64,000 bases of DNA. Origin: Gordionus sp. m RMFG-2023 (taxonomy: Eukaryota; Nematomorpha; Gordioida; Chordodea; Parachordodidae). Of the stretch, positions 1 to 11,385 are shown one piece after another. The stretch lies in the NCBI RefSeq assembly GCF_954871325.1, contig NC_088779.1:25406869-25470868 (forward strand), written 5' to 3'. Each line of letters begins with the position of its first letter. Positions within the stretch are counted from its first letter, which is position 1. Under the pieces are notes generated by a model that searched no databases, was not told the origin of the DNA, and saw only the letters and a program-made list of their open reading frames with translations. Made by a program: the position numbers and the translations under genes.

Positions 1-283
1 AAATAATTTTAAAAATATTTGATAGGACTTGTTTGTAAATGCGCGTAAGCGTATAAAATTTAGAGATAACATGGTGACTACCATTATTTATTATGAAATT
101 GGCGGCACTCAGTCATCTCTTATATACTATTTTTAGACCACGTCAAAGTTTATAAAATGAACACGTGATTTGTCCCTTCATTTTTTTACCTATTTGCCAA
201 ATTTTCTTAAATAAAATGATTTAATTTTATAAACTTTTTATAATTTAGAGAGAATAAATAAATTAAATTTTGAATTTTTAAAG

Positions 284-534
284 CCCCAAATTTTGATTCG
301 CCAAATCCTTCGAAATCTGGCACCGATAATAACGAAAATTCTATCAAAAAACGAATGGTGAATAAAAACGATGCCAGCGTGAACCGGAATTTATTGACTT
401 CAAATATCTCAAATGCTAATGGCCATAAAACAGTATACAGAAGATTTTGGGAACGTCATAAAGAAGTGCTAATTGTCACTCTTTTATTTTCCATAAGCCA
501 GATATTTATCGTATATTACCTAAAGAAACATTGA
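284..534 (+). CDS. 3' terminal exon of an unrecognised gene with a C-terminal membrane anchor
   Basis: After an acceptor (TTTTTAAAG) the frame is open for 83 codons to a TGA at 532-534. The first two-thirds are polar and low in hydrophobics (many Asn, Ser, Lys). The last part reads FWERHKEVLIVTLLF and SISQIFIVYYLKKH, a single hydrophobic segment of about 20 residues ending in a short basic tail, as in tail-anchored or C-terminally anchored membrane proteins. Base composition is clearly richer in G and C than the flanks, and a possible poly(A) signal (AATAAA) follows near 742. Upstream exons would lie before the window; nothing in 1-283 joins it convincingly. I do not recognise the family. Confidence 0.55.
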
Positions 535-2544
535 AATTTTTCTTTCTCTTTTATTAGCCTTGAACTTTCATGAGTTTATAACAATATATTTAAATTATAT
601 TTTTAGAATTTTCTTCTTTTTTTTTGAATATTCTCTTAGAAACCAAATTGATGGAATTATGAGTTATATATTACGATTACTAGCAAAATTTTATTTTAAT
701 TTACATTTGAAAATTATATAATTATTAAACTGGTATCTTAATAATAAATCTTCAGAGTGGTTTTTTTCTTCTTATGACAAATCTTTTCAAGCAAATTTTT
801 TATCCATCCACCTGCTTTTAGGAAATGGGACTTAAATTGTGAACAAGATAACCTCACATTAATCATCAATGTTTAATATACTCACGTATCACTTTTTTTG
901 AAATGTATCTTTAATTCGTTTATTATTTTTAAACATATTATATCTTTAAAAAAAATATTATTTATAAATAGTGCAATTTTTAGTTTTAAGTTATTGCTAT
1001 AAATCGTCAATTTAATTATTTTTATTTCATTTGCTAAATATAAACTAGAAAATTTATATTCAATCATTATTAAATTGCTATTTTTTTGAAAAAAATGCAT
1101 ATAAATAATATTTCGAAAATATAATATGCACATAGATTTTCATTTATTTAATTTTATAAAATGATAAGTTTTTTTTTGAATAATTTTTTTTATATATATA
1201 AATATAACTATATTTATTATTATTATTTATATTAAATAATTGGATGACATTTAATTTAATATTTAAAACTTATAATATAATATTATAATTTGTATTGAAA
1301 AGATATTTATATTCATTTATCTAACATCATATTTACATGTGTACAGTTATTAAAGTTGAACCTTTGATTTTAAGCTTAAACGAACGGATCGAATCTCGAT
1401 AGATAGGGAATTATTTTTTGCATTGAATTGAATTGTATCTATAATGTTACGGGTTTATGCCACGCAATCTGAGCCCGGAAGTTTAGAGGAGTATTGCGGA
1501 CTTTTATTGGCTTATCAAGTCGCACCAGACCTAAGGTTTGATTTTGTTTCGTTTGGCTAATCATTCTGTTTGCTTGATTTTGTTGACAAAACGATGAGAA
1601 AACATAACGAAGCCATTGCAAAACGAGGAAATTGTATTTTTTTTTCTACTCATTTTTAAGTACTTTACTATTTAAAAAAATAATTAACGTAATTTTTCCC
1701 ACTTTTTATCTAATATACATTTTTAACCCGTTTTAATCATTTTTTAGCTTTTTCTCTCATTTCCTTCTATTTTTGAAATTTTTCCGCTTATTATATTTAT
1801 AAATTAAATTTAACTTTTTTTTAAACCTTCATACATTATATATTTTTTCTAACCATTTTTGAGTGTTTTATAATTTTTTTAAAATCTAATTATGTCTTTC
1901 AGAATTTTACTAATGAATTCTTTTTAGTTGCATTTTATTATTTAAATCTGACCGACCCAGTTTATTTTTGCTTTCCTCGTGGTAATCAATAAAAATAGCT
2001 AGAAATATGAAAAAATAAATGAGTGATTGCAAATCATTATGTGACAAGTCTAGAATAGTTAAAGAAATGCGGGTTAAAGATACTAAAACAAGCAAGAAAA
2101 TGTTTGCAGCATTAAAGACTTAAATTACTGCTGGTCAAATTGGGGATCCAGATTTTTATCATTAAAAAAGTAGACCAATCCCAAAATATGTTGGAAGAAA
2201 TTATGATTCAAAGTCGGATTTTATCGTCTTGCACCTTCTCAGGGTGTAAAAATGTGCCAATTCGCGTCTTATGCGATTAGTTTTTAAATCTATACCAAAA
2301 AAAACTATAGGATTCTATTAATTAATATATTCCAAGCAATTTAAGATAAAAAAAATTCAAATGAAAGTTTATTAAATAAAATTTAAAATCGTTGTAAATT
2401 GGAGGTGGGAATATCTTAGTTAACTAGTACCCCTTGATACGAACCGAGGTAGAAATTTACTCTTACAATAGAGGTCTCTACCATACACTCCCATTAGAAA
2501 ATCATGTGTGGGTTTTATAACGCTTTTACCCTCTACCGTTGTAG
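535..2544. other. intergenic, with two weak coding-like islands
   Basis: Mostly AT-rich sequence with no gene. Near 1440-1625 a less AT-rich patch is open on both strands (minus frame of 60 codons; plus frame from an ATG at 1445 of 39 codons), so neither reading can be preferred. Near 2060-2290 a plus frame (with KSRPIPKYVGRN and FIVLHLL) looks protein-like but carries several in-frame stops, suggesting a decayed gene or element. No family recognised. Confidence 0.3.
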
Positions 2545-2551
2545 TTCAACA

Positions 2552-2641
2552 GAGCTGCTTTAGGTATTCCTCATCTCCATTTAACTCGAATAAATTAAGT
2601 GGGGTGAACAAATTGTAAATGAAGAGCCCTTTACAAGTTTG
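2552..2641 (+). repeat. dispersed repeat, copy 1
   Basis: A segment of about 90 bp containing TTAGGTATTCCTCAT and GAGCC near its end is repeated at 3180-3265 with roughly 80 percent identity by eye. The two copies flank the palindromic element at 2797-3092. Confidence 0.55.
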
Positions 2642-2796
2642 TGATATATTTACTTTATTGGGTAGGGGAAGGACTGATTTTAATTCAAATGATTATATTA
2701 AATAAGAAAATTCCGTTGGTTCCGTTAGCATTATGAATAAATTTAGTCGTGTTAACTATCTAAAACATAATTAAATAAATAATTAATAACTTCTTG

Positions 2797-3092
2797 GGCT
2801 GCATTCAAAGTGGAAATATGGATCCGTTTTTTACATCCGTTCCGTCAAAAGTCAATCTCCTTAAAAATGGTATATATGTTCATAGTGCTTACGTTCCGAT
2901 ACCTTCCGTCTTAAAAACGGGCAAATTTTGAAGTCAAAACATTTTCACTTTTTGATCCAGCAAATTTTATAGAGCATTATAACGTTACTTATAATTTTTT
3001 AAAAATGAAAATATATATATCATTTTATGAGGTTGACTTTTGAAGCAACGGATGTAAAAAACGGATCCATCTCCACTTTGAATGCAACCTTA
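2797..3092. mobile_element. palindromic MITE, about 295 bp
   Basis: The ends are long imperfect inverted repeats of about 55 bp: the left end runs GGGCTGCATTCAAAGTGG... and the right end closes with ...CCACTTTGAATGCAACC. Each arm also holds GGATCCGTTTTTTACATCCG. There is no coding capacity, so it is a non-autonomous DNA element. The GG/CC termini would suit PIF/Harbinger, but I cannot fix a 3-bp target duplication, so the superfamily is open. Confidence 0.7.
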
Positions 3093-3179
3093 ATCTTTAC
3101 TATTTCATTGAAATCCTCTTTATTTTTTACACTGGAAAACCGAACCCCAAATTATATATTACGATTGAAGGTACAATAG

Positions 3180-3265
3180 TGCCATGTTAGGTATTCCTCA
3201 TTTCTAACTGAATTAAATTAAGTTGGATGAATTTAAAATGAGGAGCCTTCTACACGTTTGCTGAA
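3180..3265 (+). repeat. dispersed repeat, copy 2
   Basis: Second copy of the repeat at 2552-2641: both share TTAGGTATTCCTCAT, a TTAAATTAAG-like core and an ATGA(A/G)GAGCC block in the same order and orientation. Confidence 0.55.
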
Positions 3266-3754
3266 AAGCCGCACCTACTTATATGCAAAACAGTTCAAGA
3301 ACTGTTATTTAAACGTCCATAGGCTAAGAAAAGAAGAGGAGGGCAAACCAAAAGCCTCTACCTGATAACTTCTTCAGTATAATTTAATTACTTTAAGGGT
3401 GAAGGGGGGGGGGTGGCTGATTTAGGTTTCAATTCCCTTTGGTGTAAGTCTTAAATGATTACTATCGATATTTAGAGATTTAATCTTCATATAAATTTTA
3501 ATTCGATTTATCCTTAAAGAAAAAATTTAATATATATTATTTAAATTCTGGTAAAATAAGATGTTTAATTTTTATATTCTAGTTCGATTTCATGGCTAAA
3601 AAAATTCGGTAAATCATTTTAACCTTGATATTCTATTATTTGCATTTGTAGCGTTCACTTGCATATAAAAAAAAAATCCAAAAAAAAATTATAGTAAGAA
3701 CTGAAGAAAAAATAAATTTATAAATGAAATTTTTAAGATATTTTACTATTTCTA

Positions 3755-5480
3755 GACCTGTGCGCCGACAAAAATATCGGCGGCCGGCACAATTTTCAAA
3801 AATCTAATCGATGGCTGGTGGCGCCCCGATTTTTAGCCGCCGTCAATAAAATCGGCGCAGTATAAATTTTTATAACATAAATTTTTTTAATTGCTTATTC
3901 ATTTTTTTAAAAAAAACAAATAAAAATATACACTATTCTACAGATATCTCGGCATATTTTTTAATATTCATTTAATAGAAAACTTATTATATCCAAAATC
4001 GATTTCGTAATTTTATAATATCTTGTATATAAATTATTTTATTTAAATTTTCGGGACATAATGATGATCTCCTTGAATTTAACGTCAATCCAGCGGTAGA
4101 GAAAACTCTTTCACTAGGTGTACTGGTGGCCGGAATGCAAATAATTTTTTTGGCGAGCCTGGAAAGATTAGGAAGTTCACTCTTCTTTTCTCTCCAAAAA
4201 TTTAGAACGTCCATATCTTGTGAATGTCGTTTTCCAAGAAAACTGTGACATTCTTGTTCTAAGTCACCTAACTTGGAATCATAATTTATATTTGTTGAAT
4301 GTTTATTTGCCAATTTTGTCAAATAACTTGAATTTAATAATTCATCTTCAACCTCATTAGCTATGTTTACTACTTGATTATCATCATTCTTTATAAGTTT
4401 TTATTATAAATTCTGAAGCTGAGCAATTTTGCTCTATTAAATACTATGACACAATTGTCAATTTTTGAAATCTTGGATGATCTAAAAGAAAAGCCAATAC
4501 CTAGATAATTTTAAATAAAAAATAAAAGAATATACTTATATAATATATTTGCATATTACAAACCGGAAATCGTAGCGCAAGTTTTTTTAGTATATTTTCC
4601 TTAAGTGAAATAATTTCAGAATATCACTATCATTTACTATTAAATGTGTTTCAATTTCACTACTAAAAGGTAACGCCAAGTTTAAAGTAGGCCCTTTTTG
4701 TACTGAAAGAAATTCTACAGTTTCTTTAAATTTTGAAAGAAATGCTAATAGTTCTTCTACCAGATCAGATAATTTGAGAAAGTGCTTTCCAATTCTTTTC
4801 AAAACATTATTAATTAAATCCTTATTTAATCCTGATATGCTTTCTAGCATAATTAATATTTTATGCCAACGTGTTGGGCTTGGGACATTGAATTTTAAGG
4901 TTTTCATATACGTGGAATTATTGTTATTATTATCATTGGAATTGCCAATTTAAAACCGGGTACTCGAGTATGGATCAATGCTGTCAAGATCTAACATGTC
5001 TGATGTTAAATCTAATGTACTTAGACATTTTCTTTGATATTCCTCGAATTCAAATTCAACTTCTGCAGTTTTATATCTTAGAACAGTGATAATTTCTCTT
5101 ATTCTTTTGCAAAAAATTTGCAGACTATGGATTTTATATTATCCAGAGTTAGGATACTAAAATTATTTATAGAATTATTAAATATAGATACATCCATTTT
5201 AAAAATATGTAAAATTATGGTAACTTTTGGAATTTTAGATTTTTGATTGGTTGAATTCTATAATGAGTCAATATAATTATGATTTTAAAATAGTAGAAAA
5301 TAAAAATTCATCAAAATTCTGATTGACATTAAAAAATTACAAGAGTGATGTTGACCAATTATTAGAATAAAAAGGTATAAAATATGAAAGAAATTTCTGC
5401 GGCCCTGCGCCGCCGACAAGAAAATCGGCGGCGCGCCGGCGTGATTTTCTTAAACGGCGACATTTTCAGCGTAATCGGCA
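3755..5480 (-). mobile_element. decayed hAT transposon just upstream of IDUA
   Basis: Two minus-strand blocks are hAT transposase. The block at 3987-4322 is the C-terminal dimerisation domain (LAKKIICIPATSTPSERVFS, then SRRSSLCPENL). The block at 4587-4907 carries the family's PTRW motif (NVPSPTRWHKILIMLE). The element is bracketed by a direct repeat ACTATTTCTA at 3745-3754 and 5481-5490, which I read as the target-site duplication (8 bp in hAT, extended by chance match). Both ends carry GC-rich subterminal palindromes built on CGCCGAC/GTCGGCG. The transposase is interrupted and lacks a full reading frame, so it cannot be autonomous. The right end is 39 bp before the IDUA start codon. Confidence 0.75.
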
Positions 5481-5519
5481 ACTATTTCTAAAATTTTTAT
5501 TAAAACAACGTTCGACGCC

Positions 5520-8500
5520 ATGTATCATTACCCTGTTTACAACATGAGTCTTTACTTGATTTTACTAATTTTAATACTCTTTATAAGTTTCCAAAGTATC
5601 AGTTTATCTTTGTATCCATTGCCAGAAATATGGAAAAGTACGGGATATAGTCCTAATATACCTCATGATAATAATTTGCTTATTCCTGAAAACATTTTAA
5701 ATATGATATATATTAAGAGTGTTCCAAACAATGGAATTAATTATATAAGGATTCATTGGTTGCTAGACCTTATATATTATGACAAAGACTCATTTAATTA
5801 TTCAAATTTTGATAAATTTATGGACAAAATTTATCAACTAGGTATCTTGTAAAATTGCAATGCTAAAATATAATAGATTTTTATTTGATTTTTGAAATAA
5901 TGGGAAACCCATCCAATATTTTTAATGACTTATATGACACAAAGCAATCAAAACTATTTATCTCACTTATTACACAAACAATTTCAAGGATTATACATAG
6001 GTTTGGATTAACTTATATAAAAAAATGGAAATTTGAATTATGGAATGAGCCAGATCATTCAGAATATAATATACTAAATTTTACCATTAATAGTAAACAT
6101 TTTACAAAATAATTTTATACAAATTATAAATTAAGGCTATCTTCATTATGTTGATCTATGTATTTATAGTTTGAGACAGTTTAGAGAATATAATTTAGAG
6201 CTAGGAGGACCTGCAACATCATGTCATTTACCCCCTAAATCGCCATTATGTTGGGCATTTATGGACCATATTTATTCCTTCAATAAATCTGACAACTTTA
6301 TACATTTTATCTCTATTCATAAAAAAGGTAATTCAAAATTAATATTTTGTAGAACCATTTTAAGGGCTGAATTTATCAATATCAAGCATAATAATGGAAG
6401 AGATGGATTTTATAAATTATCGCCAAATCCATTATCCAAAACTATCGCTACCTCTTTATAATGATGAAGGAGATCTTTTAATTGGATGGTGGAGACCACA
6501 AATATGGAGGGCTACTTGTTATTATGCTTACACAATGGCTAAAGTATGTTGATTATCGATAATATATATGGGATATATAGCGTTTTGCCCTCTGATGATG
6601 TCTTTTGCAGTTGTTTAGTTTGATAAAATTCCATCACATCTTTAATGGTTTTGTAGTACCACAGCGATTTGTACTTGTGCATGTGCACTGATTCCCTTTA
6701 TATGTGTAAAGCCACGTGATGGCATCGTGTACCATATTGTGATATTTCTTTGGGTTAGGAACTGTGTTTAGCATTTTTTCTAGTGTTATGTTGACTGGCG
6801 TATGATATACCGTTTTTATAGATTGGCATTTGAAATGATTCTTGGATTAAAGATATCATTTACGATCAGAAAACGAAATTGAGGACAGTTGTAATAAACT
6901 GACAATGAGTCTTAGAAATTTATAATAGCCAGGGATCTAAACCGTAACTAATCGGTTCAGATTTATGTTCAGATAAAGTTAACATTCATGGTTCGGGTGA
7001 AAATTTTTTTACCGTTTAGGTTCAATAAATAATACCGGTTTAACGGGCGGTTGAAATCCACAAGAAAGCGGAAAAATAACGTTATTCATATCGAATAGAT
7101 ATTAAAATTAATTAATCAATCACGAAGAGGGCCATATTGCTCTATTTTCCTGCATGATATAAATTTGGCCTCACCGCATATTATCATTTAACAAAATATA
7201 GCGTGACATCACTGCTTTATGCTACATTTTGTTATTATGAAACCATCTGATCGCTTTATTTTAATAAGATCAATTTTTCTTTATTAATAATTAAATTTTA
7301 TTTTTATTTAGGCTGTGTCCTGGTTCAACTTATTTTTGAAACTGTTTATCAAACCTTTCTGCCATCTATGAGCAAAATCTCCAGATTGCATACTATTTTT
7401 TAGCGAAAATATTGTGTTAGCTTATAAAAATTGAGATGTTTAACAACACTAATCAGCTGTTACATCGCGACGTATCCCACGTCATAGTTAGCAGGAAAAT
7501 ATTTAAAAATGACGTGGATAGAATAAATAATCAAAATTATATTAAAAAACAAGATTATTGAAAATAATGTAAATAAATTATTTTAAAAGAAAGAAAAAAT
7601 ATATATAAAGAATGAGGAAAACTTGATAGAAAAAACATTAGGAATAATAATAAAAGTTTTTAAAAATTTATAAAAAAAAAGAATTAAAAAGAATAAGCGG
7701 AGGAAATATATAATAATATAAAACAATTGGTTGTCACTTATTTAAAATGGACATCTACATAAAAACGTACAATAATTTCAATTTAAAAAGATATAATGAA
7801 TTTACCATATCAATTAGCTCACCTTTTTATAGGGAAGTTCATAATTGTAAAAAAAATAACAAATATAACAATTTATTAAAAAAAAATTTTTAAGTAAAAT
7901 GCAGGAAATGATTTTGCAGAAAAATAAATTTGATAATTAAAATTAAATATTTTTTAGAATATAACTTCATTAAAACAAATATAAAATTAACACATTAATT
8001 ATAGATTTTTTTTGAAATAGCGCTTTTCACAATTACGATATGACTTTATCATGATTATCACATTTTATAATATTTTGTCTTAGACTTAAATAAGCCTAGG
8101 CCAGCACATTTCAAAAAATACCCATAATTTTGTTTAAAACAGTACCTTGTTTATGGATCTGCTGAATTAGGCATAACATTTCATAGCAATTATTTCTATA
8201 TCTATTTATAATGAAGCAAGCCCCTTTCTTCCTACATTGTGAATTATATGGCACGGGCAACCAATTGGGATAATATTTTAATTCAAAACTAATAATTCAG
8301 TCATTACACTTTGTTTTTTTCCAAAATTTTTACTTGAGTTATCGGCACAAAATGTTGTTTTATTTGATAGTGAAAGGTTACATTTTTCAAGGCTCTGCAC
8401 CAGCAAAGACAAAATATCCTTGGATATTTCCAAGTCCGTTGAAAATTTTTCGATATATCTCTTTTTTTATTAAAATATCACAGCATTATTGGGAATGTTT

Positions 8501-10991
8501 TAGTATTTCCATTATTTAATGCACCAGTTAATAGAGAAAATGGATGATTATTCTTCAAATTCTCTAAGATGTGTTTTTTAGTTTCAGGACCTTGGGTATT
8601 TAAAACTATTTTTGAAGTTTTTGTTCTGCTACATTTTATATTTTTAGCTATTTTTGAATCAGGAAATAGTATGGGCAAGTTTGTAGCGCAATCGGTAGAT
8701 AAATAACTAAGCGAATGTTTTATCCTGTGATAAATGAATTGTCGCTTCGATTATTGCAGTATTATCATCACATAAATTACTGTTTTTGGATTATGGTTGA
8801 ATACTATTTGATGATTCCTTATTTTTTAAATTAGAAATATGTTTTTGCCTTGTTAAATACTTTTTTACATCATGGACTCATCCATAGCTGATTATTGCAT
8901 ACTATACAAATTGCATTAAAGCCACCTTCTTTATCTTCTCTGATATATGGATAAATGGAATTCAAGTTATTTTGATATTGCGATTTACATTTTTTTTGGA
9001 TGTTAACTGCCTTTAAAATGTAATTTATATATAATTTAAATTAATGGAATAAAATTGAAAAAAAATGAAATAGAGTAAACTTTATTTAATTAATCAAAAA
9101 ATATTATTAGGCTATATAAAACTGTTAAAATTAAATAATAAATTGCTTATTTATAAAATATTATTTTATTTAGATTGATTTCTAAAATATACAAAATATT
9201 TACTACACATTTACATATGAATAATTTTTATAATTAGAATCACAATCAAAGGAAGTAAATATTATATGATTTATCATAGCAATTTATTTTAAAATTAAAT
9301 GATATTAAATATTAATATATTTTAAATTGAAGATAGAAAATAATATTATTATTTTTTTTTAGAATTCTTTGTTTTTTCCAATCTCAAATATGGATGAAAT
9401 AAACAAAAACAAAATACCTTTTAAAATGTATGATTGAAGTAAAATAAAAAATGGTAGCGTAAATTTGTGGTTGAGCTATTTTTAATATTTAATTTTTTTT
9501 AGGAAAATCGAGATAAAAGCGTAAAAAACGGGAGAAAGCTTAAATAAATAGACGGCGTGGGCGTAAACTAAAGTAAAAAAAATCGTGAAATTACGCCAAG
9601 GGTGGGAGATCTGGTAACCCTGGTTATAATCACTCAATTTTTACATGTTCTACTTACAATGTTTTTTTTTGTTGTAATAAATAAAATATATTTCTTAGAT
9701 CATCCACGATCATATAATCGCGATTATAGAATCCAAATTAAATGGAGGACCATTCAAAAATTTTTTACTATTGAGTAATGATAACGCTTTCTTGAATCAG
9801 CCTCCATTTTATTTCGAACAAAGAACTCTCTTAGCTGGATTTATAGCCCAATATCAGATTTCTCGCAATAATATATCGATGCCAGTTTTCATTAAGAAAC
9901 CAGTTTACGGAGCATTTTGTTTGTTATCTTATTTGGGTAATACTATATTCTTTAGTCCACCCATATCAGAAAGTGCAAATAGCGCTTTCTCATTAAATCA
10001 TGGATGGGACGCAATATCTCACGGCATACATCTGAATGAAGTTGAAATGATCAATTATAATTATTCCTTTAAAAAACATGCTACGAGGTTAGATGAAAAG
10101 GATGATTTTTTTATTCTCCCAACAATATCAGTTTACCTTGTTTCTGATGAATCTAATCAATCACAAAATATCTTATTTCAAATTGCCTTGTTATACGGTT
10201 GTTTAAAACATGACGTTATCAACGTTTACCTTCAAAATGAACCTTTTCATATTTTGTCCACTATTCTCACAAATGCATTGAGTTACACACCTTCAAATAA
10301 ATTACCATTCATTAGAGAGTATATACTACCACAAGTAAAACTCGTTTTATATGTTTCTCTAGCCATTTATGTAGTGAATGATAATTTAACTAACCCTTAT
10401 TCAACCTGGATGCAAATGCAGAGACCAACTGTACTTAGTCATGAGCAAATCACGGAATTAAGAAAAGTGGAAGGTCATCGGAGGATAAAACTGGTTACAA
10501 AAAAAGTATCCTTATCTAAATTATTGTTACAAGAAAATAATTATATAGAGATTTCTTCTTCAATTTTTCGTTATATATTTAAAAATCTAACCATAACAGA
10601 AGGATATTCTTGCCCTGGTCTAGTTCTTTATCATGTTTGCTTTTATAATCCGTTATTTAGGAGAATCAATACAATTGTTCCGTTCAACATTTTCATTCAA
10701 CCTATATTATCGCTCTTTTTCCTTCTTAAATGGGATCTTTTGATATACGATAACGAGGATAAAAATAAAATTGCGTGTTTAAAAACTTTCGAAATACACT
10801 ATTCATTTATGAAGGGCCATAATAAATCATGGACAGTTTATGAAGTTAAAAACGATATTCTAATTAATTCTTTGGAGCTCGATTTTTCTGAGTACGAAAA
10901 TGTTGACTTCATTTTTGTCAAGATAAGGATAATCGACCACTGGAATAAAAGAGGTCCATTTAGTAAAATATACTTTTGGTATAGATCATAG
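5520..10991 (+). CDS. IDUA: alpha-L-iduronidase (glycoside hydrolase family 39), 5 exons
   Basis: Lysosomal enzyme removing terminal iduronic acid from dermatan and heparan sulfate. Exons 5520-5841, 5877-6092, 6136-6327, 6365-6543 and 9699-10991 join in frame at GT-AG sites to give 733 residues (human protein 653). The first ATG is used; a second at residue 9 starts an equally good signal peptide (MSLYLILLILILFISFQS). Recognisable blocks are IHWLLDLIYYD, KFELWNEPDHSEY with the acid/base Glu at about residue 165, LPLYNDEGDLLIGWW with the nucleophile Glu at about 278, and LLSNDNAFL. Spacing between the two Glu residues matches the family. Introns 1-3 are 35, 43 and 37 nt; intron 4 is 3155 bp and filled with transposon debris. 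The C-terminal half aligns only loosely, as is usual for this domain. All key residues are present, so it looks functional. Confidence 0.93.
6930..7060 (+). mobile_element. terminal fragment of a hAT-type element (CAGGGATC family)
   Basis: Starts CAGGGATCTAAACCG and continues with repeated CGGTT(C/T) motifs, matching the left end of the element at 20572-21862. No matching right end is present before exon 5 of IDUA, so this is a truncated copy within IDUA intron 4. Confidence 0.55.
7300..7446 (+). mobile_element. MITE family A copy (truncated)
   Basis: Contains the family core CATCTATGAGCAAAATC and ends in GATGTTTAACAACACTA, the family terminal repeat. The left end is degraded. Located in IDUA intron 4. 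Other copies are at 20015-20215, 25725-25930, 49440-49530 and 62628-62830. Confidence 0.6.
7447..8329. other. IDUA intron 4, AT-rich stretch
   Basis: No coding sequence or recognisable repeat seen apart from runs of A and T. Confidence 0.4.
8330..9625 (-). mobile_element. hAT remnant inside IDUA intron 4
   Basis: On the minus strand, near 8980-8840, a zinc-finger-like segment reads IYPYIREDKEGGFNAICIVC, typical of the N-terminal finger of one invertebrate hAT group. At 8478-8678 follows FPDSKIAKNIKCSRTKTSKI and later HPFSLLTGALNNGNTK, the start of the catalytic region in the same group. The catalytic core and dimerisation domain are not seen. A possible right terminus near 9600-9625 reads GGGAGATCTGGTAACCCTGG, a hAT-like end. 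Copy is partial and interrupted. Confidence 0.6.
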
Positions 10992-11385
10992 AAATTAAGC
11001 TATAATCCTATTAGTTTTATTTTAAACATTAAGATTTTATATAAATAATATTTATATAGAGTTACATTTAGCCTATATATTTTACCCAATACTAAATGTT
11101 TCAAATTCGCATAAAATATTTTGTGATTTATACTTTTTTATTATTTAAAAAAATGCATATTTATTCTTCTTTTAATGATAGTAAATAAGTCAAATAAAAT
11201 GATATTATATAAAGTTTATTATAAATAATATTTTATCATATAGCTAGAAATTTTAGATTAATATTTTTTATTAGATATAATTCGTTTCTTTTTTCCTTAT
11301 TTTTATTTCTGTTAATTGAACTCATATATAATAACTTGGTGTGTGAACAAAATTAATATTAAACCTTATCGAATATAGTGAACAC

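Noticed and set aside
6110-6112. In-frame stop suggesting IDUA is a pseudogene
   Set aside because: It falls inside a 43-nt GT-AG intron (6093-6135); splicing restores YLHYVDLC matching the family.
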